Assembly (NCBI RefSeq): GCF_036370855.1
Contig: NC_088098.1
Location: forward strand, 199,005,773 to 199,069,772
DNA from: Dromaius novaehollandiae
Taxonomy: Eukaryota > Chordata > Aves > Casuariiformes > Dromaiidae
Length of the DNA: 64,000 nt
Direction of reading: 5' to 3'
A program made the position numbers and the translations under genes. Shown here in pieces: positions 50,788-64,000 of this stretch. The notes under the pieces are model-generated. The model worked only from the letters and a program-made list of their open reading frames with translations. It made no database searches and had not been told where the DNA came from. How positions within the stretch are numbered: position 1 is the first letter of the stretch; each line of letters starts with the position of its first letter.

Positions 50788-51294
50788 AATGTTGCTTTTC
50801 AGCATAGAACTGTGTGTATGACCTTGTGCATGGCTATATTAAAGTGAATGTTCGATTAGTCTTACTACCGGGCTTTGATTTTGGTTTCTGTGAGTTGTCT
50901 TTTAATATTTACTCTATTTACATTTTATCATATTTTGTATTTTCTATAGGCTTTATTGACAAACCTTATTTGGTAGGTGTTTTTTTAATCATTTCTTTTT
51001 CAACCTTCCACTTCATCAGAAAACGCTATAAGGAAGCTAGCAGGGTATACATTATCTAGCTATTTCTCTCTTAATTTGAAAGGAATTTCAAAACAAGCGT
51101 GATTCTTATACCTGTTAAAAGCAATACATAATTTTCAATTGTAAATAACAGGAGAGAATAAAGTATTTTTATTCAAAGCACATGGGAAAATGATACTCAA
51201 AACATTCAAAGTACTGGGCAGAAAACTTTTCAATATGAGACAGGTAGAGGTGAATGGATCTAAAAACACAAAATCAGAAGGGCGTACTGTCCTC

Positions 51295-51323
51295 TGTGTG
51301 TGTGTGTGTGTGCGTGTGTGTGT
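51295..51323 (+). repeat. (TG)n microsatellite
   Basis: About 14 TG units with one C interruption at 51313, followed by a G6 run at 51325-51330. Confidence 0.95.
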
Positions 51324-53432
51324 AGGGGGGAAGTCTGTCCGTTATGCTTTGCCATGACAACGGACACTGCCAAATTTCTGCTGAAGTAATGAAGCGAGTT
51401 TAGTGCAAGTTGTGGGAGATGGTCAGAGTAGCAGACGTTCAGGTGACTTTCCTTCATTCTTCACATCTTAGAGAAGGAAGGTAAAGCGGCAACAAAATCA
51501 AGATGTGATTGGGGATATGAGGAAAGTTCGGGGCTGTTCAGTTGTTGGAAAGCAATCACAGGAGGACAGTTCCTTGACAGATGAGTCCCAACTCAATGCC
51601 TGAGGCAAACAGCTTGTGGATTCCAGGATAGCAGGACCAATATAAATTAAAAAGAAGGTGTGAGTTGAAAGTTTGGGAGAAACATAGAAATTTCTTTGCC
51701 TCTCTTCATATATGAGAGGAAGAAATCAAGCAAATGAGAATATAGCAATGGATAAAGGAATAGATGAGAGTAGGAGGCAAATGGCAGGAAGCAAAGAAAC
51801 CATAGAAGCAGTAGGTAAGTGATATATTTGCTTCATGAGCAGTCTCTGTCTTCTGTACTAAGTTTGAAAATGTAACAACCTCTAATCATTCCTCAGCTGG
51901 GGATTGTTCTCCCCACAGCCATACCATGAAGGGTACTGTGTGATCGTTCCCAAACCTGCTTCAGGCGAAATCCACTGCATTAGCACATATCACTTGTGAT
52001 AAAGTGGTAATGAACAGTGGAAAAGGAGGGAAGGATAACAACCCCCTTCACTGGCACATCTGTTTATGGAGTGGATATCTGTTACTTTAATGAAAGGATG
52101 CTGACTGGTTTCAAAAGAGAAAACTGCAGTGTCTGTATACCAATGCAAGGAATCAAGAAAATAGAACTATACTACTGGATCAGGTAAAGAAAGAGATGTT
52201 AATGGGTACACACTGAACTTGTCATTCATGCATGAGACAAACTGGGGAGAGGGAAAGGGAATAATAGAATAAGTAAAACAATTCGGTAGGTTCAGAAAGA
52301 TCTTCAGTAGATATTTAGAAAACTATACAACTGGGTAGTTTGTACTTTGGTATAACTACCAAGTGGTAATTTGGGACTTCAAATCTAAAACTTTTGTATA
52401 GCAGATAACCATATCACCGTAATCATTCAAGTGGCAAATTACTTAACCTCCATTTTAACCCATTATGGCTTGTGGCTTTTGTTTTCCTAATCTCTTAATT
52501 AGAAGACTGTTCCAGAATTTCATATTGTTTGGAACCATCAGTTTTTTTTAAAGCTACATTTTTTTGTAGTCCTTTTTTGTCCTCTCATTAACATTGTTAA
52601 GATATAAACATTCTTAATCATTGATAACTTTCCCTTATTACTCCCATGGTTTTATAGGGAGCAGTTGTATCCCTTGTAGTTCTCGTTTTGCGTGGTAAGG
52701 AAGCCAAAATTCCTGAATATATTCTCTCTCAATACATTTTTTGTTCTCCTGATCATAGTAACAGCTCAGCTTATCACCTATAACATTAGAAAGTGTACTT
52801 TAGACCCTCAGGGTCTGAATGGAAATGACTCTTGGGGAATGTGATACTGATAGGATTCATTGTAGAATCATTTTCTCCACTTATAAACTGGCAAAGAAAT
52901 GCTAGTAATAATGGTGAAGCCTGTGTGTCCCTGGGTGTAACAGCTGTCATGCTTCTTCACAAAATAGTTATGTATCTACAAAGGACTATGCTACTGGTAG
53001 ACTACATCTTGATCAGTTTTGAGGACACTGTAGAAGCTGTACTCACAGTGTATAGATGTAAAAAATAAGTTTGAATGGAAAATAATTGAAAAAGGCACGA
53101 GTTTTGGGTTGGTTTAGTTCTTTAAAAAAAACAACTTTGAGAAATGAAAGAAAACAGTGATTTAAGAGCACAGGTACAGAATTGTGGAGGAAGGGCAGAA
53201 AATAACTGGAATTTTTCATACTAAACAAGAAAGAGAAACTTTCATGGAAGGACTCTGGACATAAGAGAAAATATAAGCACTTCAGAGAAACAGAAGACTA
53301 GAGCAGAAGCTTGAGTATATGTGAGGTCGAAGGGAATGAAGTGAGACATGCTAGAAGTCAAACAAGTTAAACTTTATAAAAAGTACTAGGTTCGCCTGTC
53401 TGAAGGAAAAAAAATGCTAGTCAGATATTTAA

Positions 53433-54030
53433 AATCACAGAATCACTGAATGGCTGAGGTTGGAGGGGACCTCAGGAGATCATCTAGTCCAAACCCCCTG
53501 CTCAAGCAGGGTCACCTAGAGCATACTGCCCAGGGCTGTGTACAGTCAGCTTTTGAATATCTCCAAGGATGGAGACTCCACAACCTGCCTGGGCAACCTG
53601 TTCCAGTGCTCTGTCACCCTCACAGTAAAACAGTTTTTTCCTCATGTTCAGATGGAGCTTCCTGTGTTTCAGTTTTTGCCTGTTGCCTCTTGTCCTGTCG
53701 CTGGGCACCACTGAGAAGAGTCTGGCCCCATCCTCTTCACACCCTCCCTTCAAATGTTTATACACATTGATGAGATTCCCCCCTCAGTCTTCTCTTCTCC
53801 AAGCTGAACGTTTCCAGCTCTCTCAGCCTTTCCTCATATGAGAGGTGCTCCAGTTCCTTAAGTATCTTAGTAACCCTCCACTGGATTCGCTCCAGTAGCT
53901 CCATGTCTGTTTTGTACTAGGGAGCCCAGCACTGGACCCAGCACTCCAGACGTGGCCTCACGAGGGCTGAGTAGAGGGGGAGGATTACGTCCCTCGACCT
54001 GCTGGCAGTGCTCTTCCTAATGCAACCAAG
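53433..54030 (-). mobile_element. CR1 LINE, 5'-truncated, minus strand
   Basis: The plus strand opens with CACAGAATCACTGAATGGCT and GGTTGGAGGGGACCTCAGGA, the complement of the avian CR1 3' tail. Reading inward on the minus strand gives the C-terminal ORF2 words [20 protein letters not shown] in one frame. The words for YEER and for the 'LERVQR' and 'PLYSALVR' segments follow, ending near 54030 inside the RT C-terminal region. Frameshifts break the coding. The shared wording, such as the same [10 protein letters not shown] stretch and near-identical 3' UTR text, shows the same subfamily as the copy at 4815-6412. Confidence 0.92.
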
Positions 54031-57000
54031 GAAGCCAAAACGTTAAAATGAAACACTTGTTGACTAAAACTAAATTGAAAAATTTTATCTCAATTTTAAA
54101 TTAGAACAATGCAGTAAATCCTGGTAGAAGAGGCAGAATGTCTGTATGTGTGCTCGGACCTTTATAGTGCAAGCAAAATCCAGGTTTCAATGTCCTCACA
54201 TCAGATCTGTATCAGGATACCATTATTACTTGAACTGCATGGTCCTAATGCTGAAATTTAAGTGGGAAAAGTCATGCAGTTATTTATAATCCTACTGGAT
54301 TTACCTCAGCAGTTTAACATTTTTGGAACAAATTTGAATGGCAAATGTCTTTAAGAATATAGATGCAGGTGAGAAACGTAGCAAAACATAAGCAATTTAC
54401 CAAGTTCAGAGGTTTTCAGACTAATCTAGTCTCTTTACTTGGTAAGAATGGATTTTCCTAATGAGGGAGGCAGTACATTTTACTTCTTTTTTTTTTTTTT
54501 TTTTTTTTTACTTACCAGTAAGTATTTGGTTCACTTTCATAAGAGAAAGTTACTAATTTATTTAGACTATTATTTTATGTAGACATTTGCACTATAAACT
54601 AGTTTGAAGAAAAAAACAAATGGATGGCTGGTGGTGTTACTCTGGGTGCAGAGGCAAATAGACTGCTCCTTGGGTAAGTTCTAGCTTATAAATTCCCTTT
54701 CTTAAGATTTTTTCCAGTTGGTACTTGGTAGGAAAGATGACAAGGAAGGATGAAACCATATTTACTCATCTGGGACAATGCTACCAACACTTGCTACTCG
54801 AGTTAGCCAGATCGCCTACTAAATCATCAATTAGCAGCATTATCTTTGAGAAATGGTGCAGAATAGATAAAGTACTGGAGGACTGGAAAGGATAAATGTG
54901 CCAGTTGTCAAGTAGGGGGAGAGGAGTCAAGGAGAGAAAATGCAATCATCTTAATATTGACTCACACACACAAAAAAAAAAAGAAAGAAAAAGCCATAGA
55001 AGTTGGTCAAGTTATTTGTATTTATCTGCAAGATAATGAAGAGATGAATAATAGCCAGCACAGGCTTATCAAGAATAAAAGAATAAATAGTTTAATTTCT
55101 AGTTTAATTTCTTTCTGTGATGAAACAGTATAACCTGTGAACAGAAAAGCAACAGTAGCTGTCATATATTTTTATTTTAATTGAAGGCTTTAATAAGGGT
55201 GTATTTTGTGACATTTTTGTAAGTAACTCAGAGAAACATGGTTTAGGAGAAACTAATATACAGTAAGTGCAAAGTTGGTTGAATTGCTATAGCTATTGAG
55301 TAGTTATTAGTGACTTGCTCTCAAAATGCAAAGATATATTGAGTAGGGTTCCTTAGAGACCTGCCTGGAGTCTGTTTCCACTTTCCATTTCTTTTCTTTC
55401 TGGTGAACTGGGTGATAAAGTAGAGAGTAACTGGAGTCAATCTGCAGATGATCTAAAACTGGGAAGGGACCATGCTGGAGAACAAGATGGCTTTTCAAAA
55501 TGATCTTGCAAAACTGGAAAAATGATCTGGAAACCAATAGGTGAAGTTCAGTGGAGATGAGAAGGTGTGACATGTCATGAGTAAATCATAGCAGTCCTCC
55601 AAAAAAGACTGCATTTTTTTCATTTGATAGCATTAAACTGCATCAAAAGGTGATCCTTCCACTGGGTTGTACAGATAGACATGTAGCCAGCCGAAGGAGC
55701 ACAGTCAGCCCTGCCTGTGCGCAGCATTAGCAGAGCCTCGGCTGGTGCCAGTATTCCCAGGAAAGCATGGAGCCCACGGGGCTGGGCAAGGGCCTCCAGA
55801 GTGGTCAGAAATGCCCTAAGGAGAAACCATTTTCAGTTGTTTAGCTAGCAGAAGACAAGACTGAGCAAAGTGTGTGGTTTTCTCATAGGTAAAAGGCTCT
55901 TGCAGGAAAAAATAAAGAAATACTCTGTTGTCCGTGTCAATGGCAACTATGATAAGTAAAAAGGGTTCAAACTCTACCAAGGATGATCTAAGGTAGATAC
56001 TAGAGAAACCTTTATAAATGTAAGATTAGTGACAGAATGAAACAGATTGTGTGAGGAAGTTTTGAATTTTTATCGTTGGGCTTTAAAGAACTAGTTTAGC
56101 AAATGTGTAGCTATAGTTCTGCATTTGGGAATAAGTTGGAAATAGACTAAAAAAACTGCTTCTCGCCCTCACCCATGCTTTTCTGGAACACAAGTATTCA
56201 AGTTGAGGCATGGTAACATCAGCGGTTACGCGTACATAGCCTCACTGCTTGAACTCATCTTCTCTGTGAAGGAAAGCAGGGAAACCTTTTCTCCATGGTA
56301 AAAACTTTGTTGGTCCAAACTGTAGAAATTGCTTTCTTTCAGGAAGATTCTTATTTAAATTGGCCAGTTAAACTGGTGTGCCTTTCTCTTAATTGAAAAT
56401 AATATACGCAATTCAAGAGCCATTTTATTTTGAAACATCTTTTTAATGTTCTACTAAGAATTTGAATTCTAGCAGCTGATAGCTTCAGATTAATTTTAAA
56501 CAATATATTTGTGTGATCATAGCTTTCAGTCAAAAGTCTGTCACTTACCTTTCACTGGTCTGAATTTTAGCGGGATCTTTTCAACATGACTGTCAAGATT
56601 ATTTTAACCTTTTAACAGTATTTTTTCTTTTTGTGTATCATCAAGGGTGGTCATCTGTGTGTTTTTTATTGTAATCTATAAATACATAAAAAGCTCTGTA
56701 TAGCTTAATTAAAAATTCATTGCCATTTAATCTTTGACAAAAGGCTAAACAATATATTAAACTAAATTGTCCATTACACTTTTATTCAAGACAATGTAAT
56801 TACGTGAAAAATAGCTTTAACAGTAAGAACAAAATTTATCATAGGACAGTGCTAATGCATTTATATGCAATGAAAGTAGGTTTAATTATAGTACATTTAA
56901 GACTGGTATGCCAAGGGCAATAAACTTTACAACAACATACAAAAGTTTAATAAGCATGAAACATCGTAAGAACAATGTAGACTAAACCTTGCTTGCATCC

Positions 57001-60000
57001 GAAAGGCTGAAATGCAAAGAAGTTTTTATTTGTTGCCTCAGGTAAAAAAGTCTGTAGAAACAGATAAGTGATGACAAAGCTTTGATGTTAATAAACCCAA
57101 ATGGAAGTCAAAAATCAAAGTGTGTAAACGGCTAGGTTATAAAAAGAAAGATGACAGAGTTATACCCTGTAATTAGGGGTAATTTGTGCTTTTGGCACAG
57201 CTATTTGTCCTGCATGAATGAGAGGTTGTCTTATGTTTTCTTGTCCCTGTATAATAGAATTGCATTACTGGCACATCCCATTTCAAACCTCCATGGATTT
57301 TTTTTTCCCAAGTATTTGAAAGCAGCATGCATAATGATTCCTTGCTATGTGAATGCTGTAGTCAGTTTGCCATGCCTAGTACTTCAAAGTAATTGTAAGC
57401 GAAGTGTTTATGAAACATTTGCAGCTAGAAACAAAATAACAATTTATAGTAAAATGCAACCAAATCACAAGATAGGAATTTACCATAAGTATAAATCTCA
57501 GAAGTACTTACATGTTATGCAAGCAAATTACATCAAAACTAGAGAATTAATAATCCAATTAAATTATTTAATGAGTTGTTCTGTTTAGCAGCTGCATAAT
57601 TGGTTGTCTCATCCATATTTTAAACTGCTGTAGAATAAATTGCTATTAATTAAATAATTTCATTTAGTTGATTCCCCTCTTTGTTTTATAGTGTCTGCAG
57701 TATAAGATACCTGATTTTTCAGTGCTGAAACCTGTTTTACAACCATCTCTTTCTCTGTGTCATGCAGTGTGAAAATTTAAAAGGTATCATTTCTTGTACC
57801 TTATAGGTTTCAAAGAAACTGAGAAAGTCTATTGGTTCAAAGAAAACTACAGATTTTTCCTAATAGCTGAATATCTACACAGGTATTTTTTTAAAAAAAC
57901 TTTCCTGTTTAGGAATAATTACTGTAGTTTTAGTCACACTAACTGCTTTGTGTCTTCAGGAGATTACCACAAAGTTTGGTACTGATACGTGGTTTTAATC
58001 TCTCTGTTGTGAAGATCACAACTCACATTTGATGGAAGATGTGGAATAGCTAGTAGAGTACGTTTCACCTAGCTGCCATACACTTGTAATGTTGTAACCC
58101 CATGGTAGGCAATGCAAAAATTGACTGCTTCAGCAGTGCAAAGTTCACTTGCAGAAGCTGGGAGTTATTTTTCTTCTTATACATGAAAATGTATGAAATA
58201 AAATTAAAAAGTAGCATACTTTTTTGGTTAGCTTGACCTACACATGTTCACAAGTTCTTAAATGATTCTTACAAACACTCAGATTTCAGTGTTCACTGGG
58301 GGCATGAGGTGGCCCTTTGCCTCCTTCTGACTTGATCTGTTAGATCCTTAAAAGGATGTATGCTTATATGCAATGCCTAAATCTATCCACTTCTTTTCAG
58401 TTGTCTTTCCAGTTCATAAAACCCAGTATCTGTCCTTTGGTTCATGAATTCTACCTTGGAGGAAGAATTCCCTGGGGAGGAAGAGAGCTCTCTGGTTTAG
58501 ACAGTTTCTTTCTGTTTGGGTCAGGGCGTGCACAGCTGCTCTTCTAGGGGTTTGTGCTCATGCAAGAGTGATGGGCTCCTTCCTGCCATGCCAGTATCAT
58601 TTCTGACACTATTATATGTCTCTCTTCCTCCCAGTGTCATAGCTCACTCCAGGAACCGCTGTGGGCTGTGTTGGGGAAAAGGATTTGGTCAGTCTATAGC
58701 CTGTTCTGCGGTTAAAGGAATAATCTTGTTAAAAACACTACTCTGTAAGTATTTGTTTTCAGAGGTCACATTTTGGTAAGCTGTTGGCTAAAATTGCTGG
58801 AATTGTACATGAGGCTTTAAAAAAAATTGTATCAAACTTCTGCACATGCTGTCAGAACTTTTCAATTAAATTTTTTCAAAGATATTGTAAAGTCAGAGTA
58901 CATGAACAGAATGCTGCTGCAATGACTTCAACTCTTTCTTTTGAGATTGGATGAAACTAGGGTAGAATTCCAACACCTGTGTAGGGTGTAACTAGAAATC
59001 ACAGTAGAAATTCAGTAGTAGTCCAGTGATCAATTAGTTACAAATGTAGATGGCTGTAGACAGATTTTAAACCATTTAATTACATCGCCAAGTGATTTCT
59101 TCAAGAAAAAATTTTAAAACCCTATTTCAACAAGTGCCAAAGATGCACATTTTTTCACTTCTTTTAAATCTGTTCTGATCATTATGAGGTTTATCTTTTT
59201 TGATAAATATGATATTTTGTTAGTGACACATTGATGAATATTTGCCATATAAACACAGAAATAAGAAAATGCTGATCTACAGGAGAATTCAGTAAGTGGG
59301 GTTCATGCTGTGATCAGTTATTTAAAAGGCTCTTTGTTTTCTTCTTTTCCTCCCACTGAGATCCACATTTTAATTTTATCTCTAGCTTTTAAGCTGCATT
59401 TTCTGACTGCAGTGGAATGAAAAGATTTGACCTATACTTTTCTCATAAGTCAAGTGGTAGATCTGTGCTTCAAATGGTTTAGCTCATTATCTTTTCTCCT
59501 AGTAACATTGTGAGTTAGTAAGCATTCCCAGACAGACTTGTTTAAATCTGTTTCTTGGGCCTAAATGTATGCTAATAATTGTTCCTCTTCTTGTAGTGCC
59601 AGCGCTTCTTGGAAATTATCATGAGTTTGGAACTACTGGCAACTGTCCTCTCCTAATAGGATGACAACTCATCTGTAGTTACCAAAAATGAATTCTTAGT
59701 TCTGCTTAAGCCCTGAATGTATGGCCATAAAAGTGTATTTGGGCTTAGGGTGATTCTTTCCATCTTACTGTTTCTGAGTGTTGCTTCCCTATCCCCCCTT
59801 CTCCCCCAGTTAGTTTTCCATTTCTTTCATGACCCCGTAAATTTTCCAGATCTGTCTGGACAGAGTACCTTACTTTCTGTAGACCATCCCAACCCCAGTT
59901 CAATTTTCGCCTGAACCATCTCCCACACCAGCAAAGAAAGATAGGGATATTGATGCCACCAGTCCATTCACCTCCTTTGGGCTTGAGCAAAGCCGTGGCC

Positions 60001-63000
60001 TCGGTGGTGCCAGCTGACACCTTGCTGTTGGGATGGTCTGATTTACGCATGGACAGAAATGGATGGTGTATTCGTTCTTATCCAGACACCATTGCGCTGA
60101 AACCGAGACTGCTCAGGTCATACCCAGACGTCTGCAGAGTCTGAATGACTTTTGAGGAATAGCTAGTAATTAATTTGGGACTTCCTAGTATTCTAACTAT
60201 AGAGAACTTGATTTGCCTGTGAATTGTCTGAATGCATTGTGTTGGGGAGAAAAGTCTACAAATTGTTTTTTCTGAGTTTTCTGTCCACTTGAGATGAATG
60301 AGTCTGTGATTTCTCTCAAACTATGATGTATGAAAACTGAACATGTTTGCTTGTTTTGAGTGGAGCAATTGCAAATTTAAAAAATGTAATTAATTTTGAA
60401 CTAAGAGTTGTGTTTTCAAAAATCAGGACTTGAAATAGAAATTCAGAAGTATACCTTAGTATGGCTTACATTGTTGGGAAAAAATGCTAGTATGTACATC
60501 TGACATGCTGGTATTCTGGCAGCTGTCATATTTTCTTACGATTTTTTTTGTCCTGAATTGCCACACACACAATATGATAGTAATGTGCACCATTAAAAGG
60601 GATCATTTCTCTTGTCCTCTTACTCTGTCGAGCTGCTGCTACTTGTTGAGAACTGGGAAGATGCCTTAAGGAAAAGGGAGAATTGGACTCCACATATGCA
60701 GAATTTTAGCTTTGCTTAGAGATCAACATCATGCTAAGTCTGTAAGATTAATTCACATGTGTAGTTACAAAGATCTGTTTTGATACTGATTGTAAAAAGT
60801 GTATGCAGATTAAAACTAGAATAATGGAGAAATGATTCTTTTTCAAATGTGCAACTATAATTATGTTAGGTTCATAGAAAGGAAAATATTTCTTTCCACT
60901 TGTTCTCTCTGGAGTTTCAATCAGTCCTGGAGTCCTTTGTCTATTTTTGGTGGTCTGTTTTTTTGAGTCATTAATTTGATGGATGTCAAAGTCTTTGCTT
61001 TGTTTAAAGTGTAATAACATTTTTATTTGAGAATGCATGGGGATGTTATCATTTGGAAATGACGGAAGACAGATTTGTGTTCTTTAAAGCACTTTTGTTC
61101 CAAATGATAATTACTTTTGTTCTAAATGGTACTTCCAGAGTGCTTTTAGGTCAGTGCTTTAGGTCAGTGGCTACTATTGTCATAGCAAATCTTTCCCCAT
61201 TAAAAGAACTGCAGTAAATCATACCTGCTTAAGCAATGATATCAAATAGATGGGAACTGCAGTCCTTGGTCCACTCTAAGGAATTACTGTATTCTTTTCC
61301 CAGGTAGCCTTAATTGCTTCAGGCCCAAGAACTATAGGTGTGTACTTGAAGTTTACAGGAGCAGCTTACAGAACTTTGGTTGACTTGCTATGACTTGGTA
61401 GTAACTAACTTTCATGCCTTCAGATAGCTATGGATTTGACATGTAAAATTAAATGTCTACTGATCAGATTTAAATTGTTGTCAAAATAATTTCCTGTGCT
61501 TTTCTCCTTTCAGCTTATCTTTTTGGCTGTGTTGGTGTTTGCACAAAATGTTCTAGGTTTGTATTTGCGTTACAGACTGAGAAGTAGAGAAAGTGCAGTA
61601 AAAATTTCTTTGGGTAATGACGTGTTTGATCCTTTTGAGGTTCTAGGTTTGAAATTTTACAGTTGTGAAAAGGCTTTTTTTTGCAATACACTGACTTCAA
61701 AAAAAATCAAAAGAACTAGTTTTGGGAGCAGATTAAAAAATGAACTTTCTTTGAAACTATCTAGCAAGTGTAATTGAGAATTTGGGGTCACATGAAGGAT
61801 TCTTCCAAAATGTGTTATTTTCTAATATTTTAATGAAGTTAGAGATTTGGAATGAATTTGTGCAAAAACAAAATATGATTATTTTCAGAACATTCATATA
61901 CTGAAGTGTTTGAATACCGCATAAACAATTTAGCAAAATCGATAAGAACGTACAAAATATGTTGCTTCCACATCGGAAATTGCTGGGAAAAAAAAGGTGA
62001 GAAACTTGCCCTACTTATCTTGCATTTTCACACTGTCGAAGTAATATGCCATGCAGGGAACAGCTACGTAATTGAGGACAGATTAGGTTAGTTGTCTTAC
62101 CTGTTCACTCTCTGGTTTCCCTGCTCAGAAAAAAAAGGTTAGTTTTTTTCTTTATTTAAATAAAAAACACTTTGTAAAAATTAAAAAAGAGAAAACTGCC
62201 CTGTTTTTAAAAGTAGACTCTTTTGGGTGAAAATCGTACTGCATTTTTTTCAGTAGCGTATAGCTTGGCTTTCTCATGCTTTGATGTCACTGTTTGTTTC
62301 CAGACCGTGATCCTGGATACCTTTCACAGAACCTTTTATTTGTTTTGTTTCTGAGAGGGTTTTTTTCTGTGTTCCAGGAATAAAGCATCTGTGTTCATTT
62401 CAGCCATTTCACCTATTACTGTAGTTCAATAATTTACATTTTCCAATGTCTTTGGCTAGAATCCTAGCAAGTTTCTCATAAGATGTTTGCACGTGAGGTT
62501 ATGTAATTTAAGTCTTTTCTAAATCAGCTTTCAGAATTAGCATCTTACTGAGTTACTTATGGCTTACTTAATATAGGCAAATCTAATCTCTTCTGCTTTT
62601 TTAAAACAATAACAAATTCTGTTTCTTTAAATGGAAGTGAGAACAGCATTATATAATTGCTGTTGTTTTTAGTTCAAATTTCTCGAGAACACCACAGATA
62701 AAATCCTAGCTATTCTGTGGTCATTGAAAGTGTCGAGGAAAACTTAATGACCTTGATGATTTCTAACAAACAAATGAGGGCTACTTATGGCAAGCCAGCA
62801 TTGTGGAATTAAAAGCTATATTCCAAGCCTGCTTGTAAGTCTTCGCAAATCCTATCACAATGGCAGCCATGGAGTAACAAAAATATTGTGAAACAAATGC
62901 CTCCTGGGTGGCTAATTATTGGCATTCTTTCCTTTTTACTCAAAGGGAAGCTCTCTATCTTCCCTGTAAAATGCTGTCTGACTTGAGAGCAAGAATGTTG

Positions 63001-64000
63001 CTTTGGGGTGGGGAACTGGAATCTCTTCTGTGCCTTATTTCTGAGGGACTTCTTATTTATACTTTTATTTTATTGATGAAAATAGCTCTTTAAAGGAAGT
63101 GCATTCAATCTTTACTGTCACAAAATACTGTTAATACCTTGGCTTTCCTTATTAAAATATTATGTAAGCAATTATTGCATTATTTGTGCTGGTTCATGGA
63201 TGCTGTTCCAGTTTGAAATAAATGTTGAAATAAAGAACAGTTAATACACAATCTTAATTTAGCATATTTTGTTTAGATGAACTAATGGAGTGAGAGGGCT
63301 TTTCCATTTATTATTCTTTCTTTTCAAGTGAATGCCAAAGCTTTTCTGCTGATTTGAAGCTAGAACTTATGATCATATTCCTGTTTATCGTGCATGTTGC
63401 AATCATATTCTTTTTCTGAGCATGTCTGTATCAACTTGATTATTAAAAGGTTTAGGTGCCATAATGCTAATTAGAAAATTGCAGCGGTGTAGTTGCGTTC
63501 TAATTTTCATGGAAAAGTGGCAGTACTCAAATAAGAAAATAATAAAAGGCCAGTATGTGTCTTTCTGTGTCTGGCTGAAGGTGGTTAATGTTACTGAAAC
63601 TTTTCGATGAGCGTGGAAAATTAGATCTTCAAAGTTGAGACATATTTAGAAACATTATGGAAAAGAAACTATCTTTAAGAAGTCTAAATTGAGGGAAGAA
63701 AACTAAGTTTCCCCAAATCATACTTTGTTTATATTGGCCATGCAACTCACTAAAGCTTTTCTCACATAGTTATTTTTAATTTAATAGGCCATCGTTTATT
63801 TTCAGCTTCACACTTTGCGTTCCATTAACTTCAATACTTTGCAAAATCTGGGGAAAGATTGTTGTAAATGTGAGCAATAGCTATCCCTGGTGATACCTTG
63901 ATAGCCTTACTTTCTATTTTTGGGTTTCTTCACTTGTGTTGTGCCTCCTAGGAGATTAGAAATTCATTATCATACATCTGTTCTTCCTTCTTTGTGAAAG
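54031..64000. other. Intronic stretch to the window end
   Basis: AT-rich intron with a T23 run (54487-54509). The longest frame, 57151-57588 (+, 145 codons), is in AT-rich DNA with no recognisable domain and is within chance expectation. AT-rich blocks at about 56650-56960 and 62620-62900 look like possible conserved noncoding DNA, an unverified impression. A somewhat GC-richer patch at 59740-60140 has frames on both strands that I do not recognise. Confidence 0.45.
54487..54509. repeat. T23 homopolymer
   Basis: Twenty-three consecutive T residues, the longest homopolymer in the window. No retroposed gene body was recognised beside it. Confidence 0.95.

Larger units (their letters stand above)
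46341..53432. other. Intronic stretch with small repeats only
   Basis: AT-rich intron. Listed separately are a 29-bp doublet at 50730 and a TG microsatellite at 51295. The part at about 52440-52790 reads somewhat like an old interspersed repeat, but I could not place it. Overlapping hydrophobic frames at 48107-48822 come from T-rich sequence and show no known protein. Confidence 0.45.
13795..64000 (+). other. Intron 1 of the MICU2-like gene (runs off the window)
   Basis: The donor GTAAGG at 13795 opens an intron for which I find no convincing acceptor plus coding exon before 64000, implying at least 50.2 kb. I looked for the conserved segment expected in MICU2 exon 2 and did not see it by eye. 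A short exon could still have been missed. The stretch is AT-rich with many LINE relics, which fits a long first intron. Sub-features are listed separately. Confidence 0.5.

Noticed and set aside
52440..52790. Possible old LINE or LTR relic
   Set aside because: The text gives an impression of a repeat, but I found no translated motif or terminal structure to support it.
57151..57588. A 145-codon plus-strand frame
   Set aside because: No domain, no promoter or conserved context, AT-rich composition. About one frame of this length is expected by chance in a window this size.
59740..60140. GC-richer patch with frames on both strands, considered as a processed pseudogene
   Set aside because: No recognisable protein in any frame, no poly-A tail and no target-site duplication seen.
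61496..61777. Frame after a CAG acceptor-like site, considered as exon 2 of the gene
   Set aside because: The peptide does not resemble the conserved MICU2 segment expected there, and the sequence is AT-rich with lysine runs typical of intron.

Overview
The window looks like a piece of a bird nuclear genome, or less likely another archosaur or turtle. It is AT-rich and intron-like, has a single strong CpG island, and carries several 5'-truncated CR1 LINE copies in both orientations, with the reverse-transcriptase wording and 3' tails typical of avian CR1. There are no bacterial gene clusters, tRNAs, rRNAs or CRISPR arrays. Almost all open reading frames are chance frames in AT-rich DNA, CpG-island shadows, or fragments of dead LINEs.

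Layout: 1 to about 1230 is an old CR1/L3-like LINE on the minus strand, cut by the window start. A younger but dead CR1 lies at about 4815-6412 (+). Roughly 6.4-11.3 kb is gene-free, followed by a degenerate repeat field at 11344-11545. A plus-strand L2/CR1-superfamily reverse-transcriptase relic at about 11895-12760 comes next. At 13.15-13.92 kb is the CpG-island promoter of the only protein-coding gene I can support. Its first coding exon (13582-13794, +) encodes 71 residues with an arginine-rich, acid-free mitochondrial-type presequence and a consensus splice donor. Length, composition, hydrophobic segment and the last residues fit exon 1 of MICU2 (EFHA1), an EF-hand regulator of the mitochondrial calcium uniporter. 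This identification rests on remembered family features and was not checked by alignment.

From 13795 to the window end I see no further exon I can defend, so I read about 50 kb as intron 1. Inside it are a (GCGGT)6 tract just after the donor, a second small CpG-rich island near 31.0-31.25 kb, several microsatellites, and LINE relics: minus-strand CR1 pieces at about 28.0, 44.6-45.1 and 46.3 kb; a long ancient minus-strand LINE at about 37.8-40.86 kb that still shows an ORF1 esterase-type GxND-like motif and an ORF2 RT motif; and two recognisable CR1s at 41.7-42.75 kb (+) and 53.43-54.03 kb (-).

I did not find a new biological system. The points most worth checking are the gene identity and promoter architecture, the orphan intronic CpG island, and the structured ancient LINE with an AT palindrome near its 5' end.
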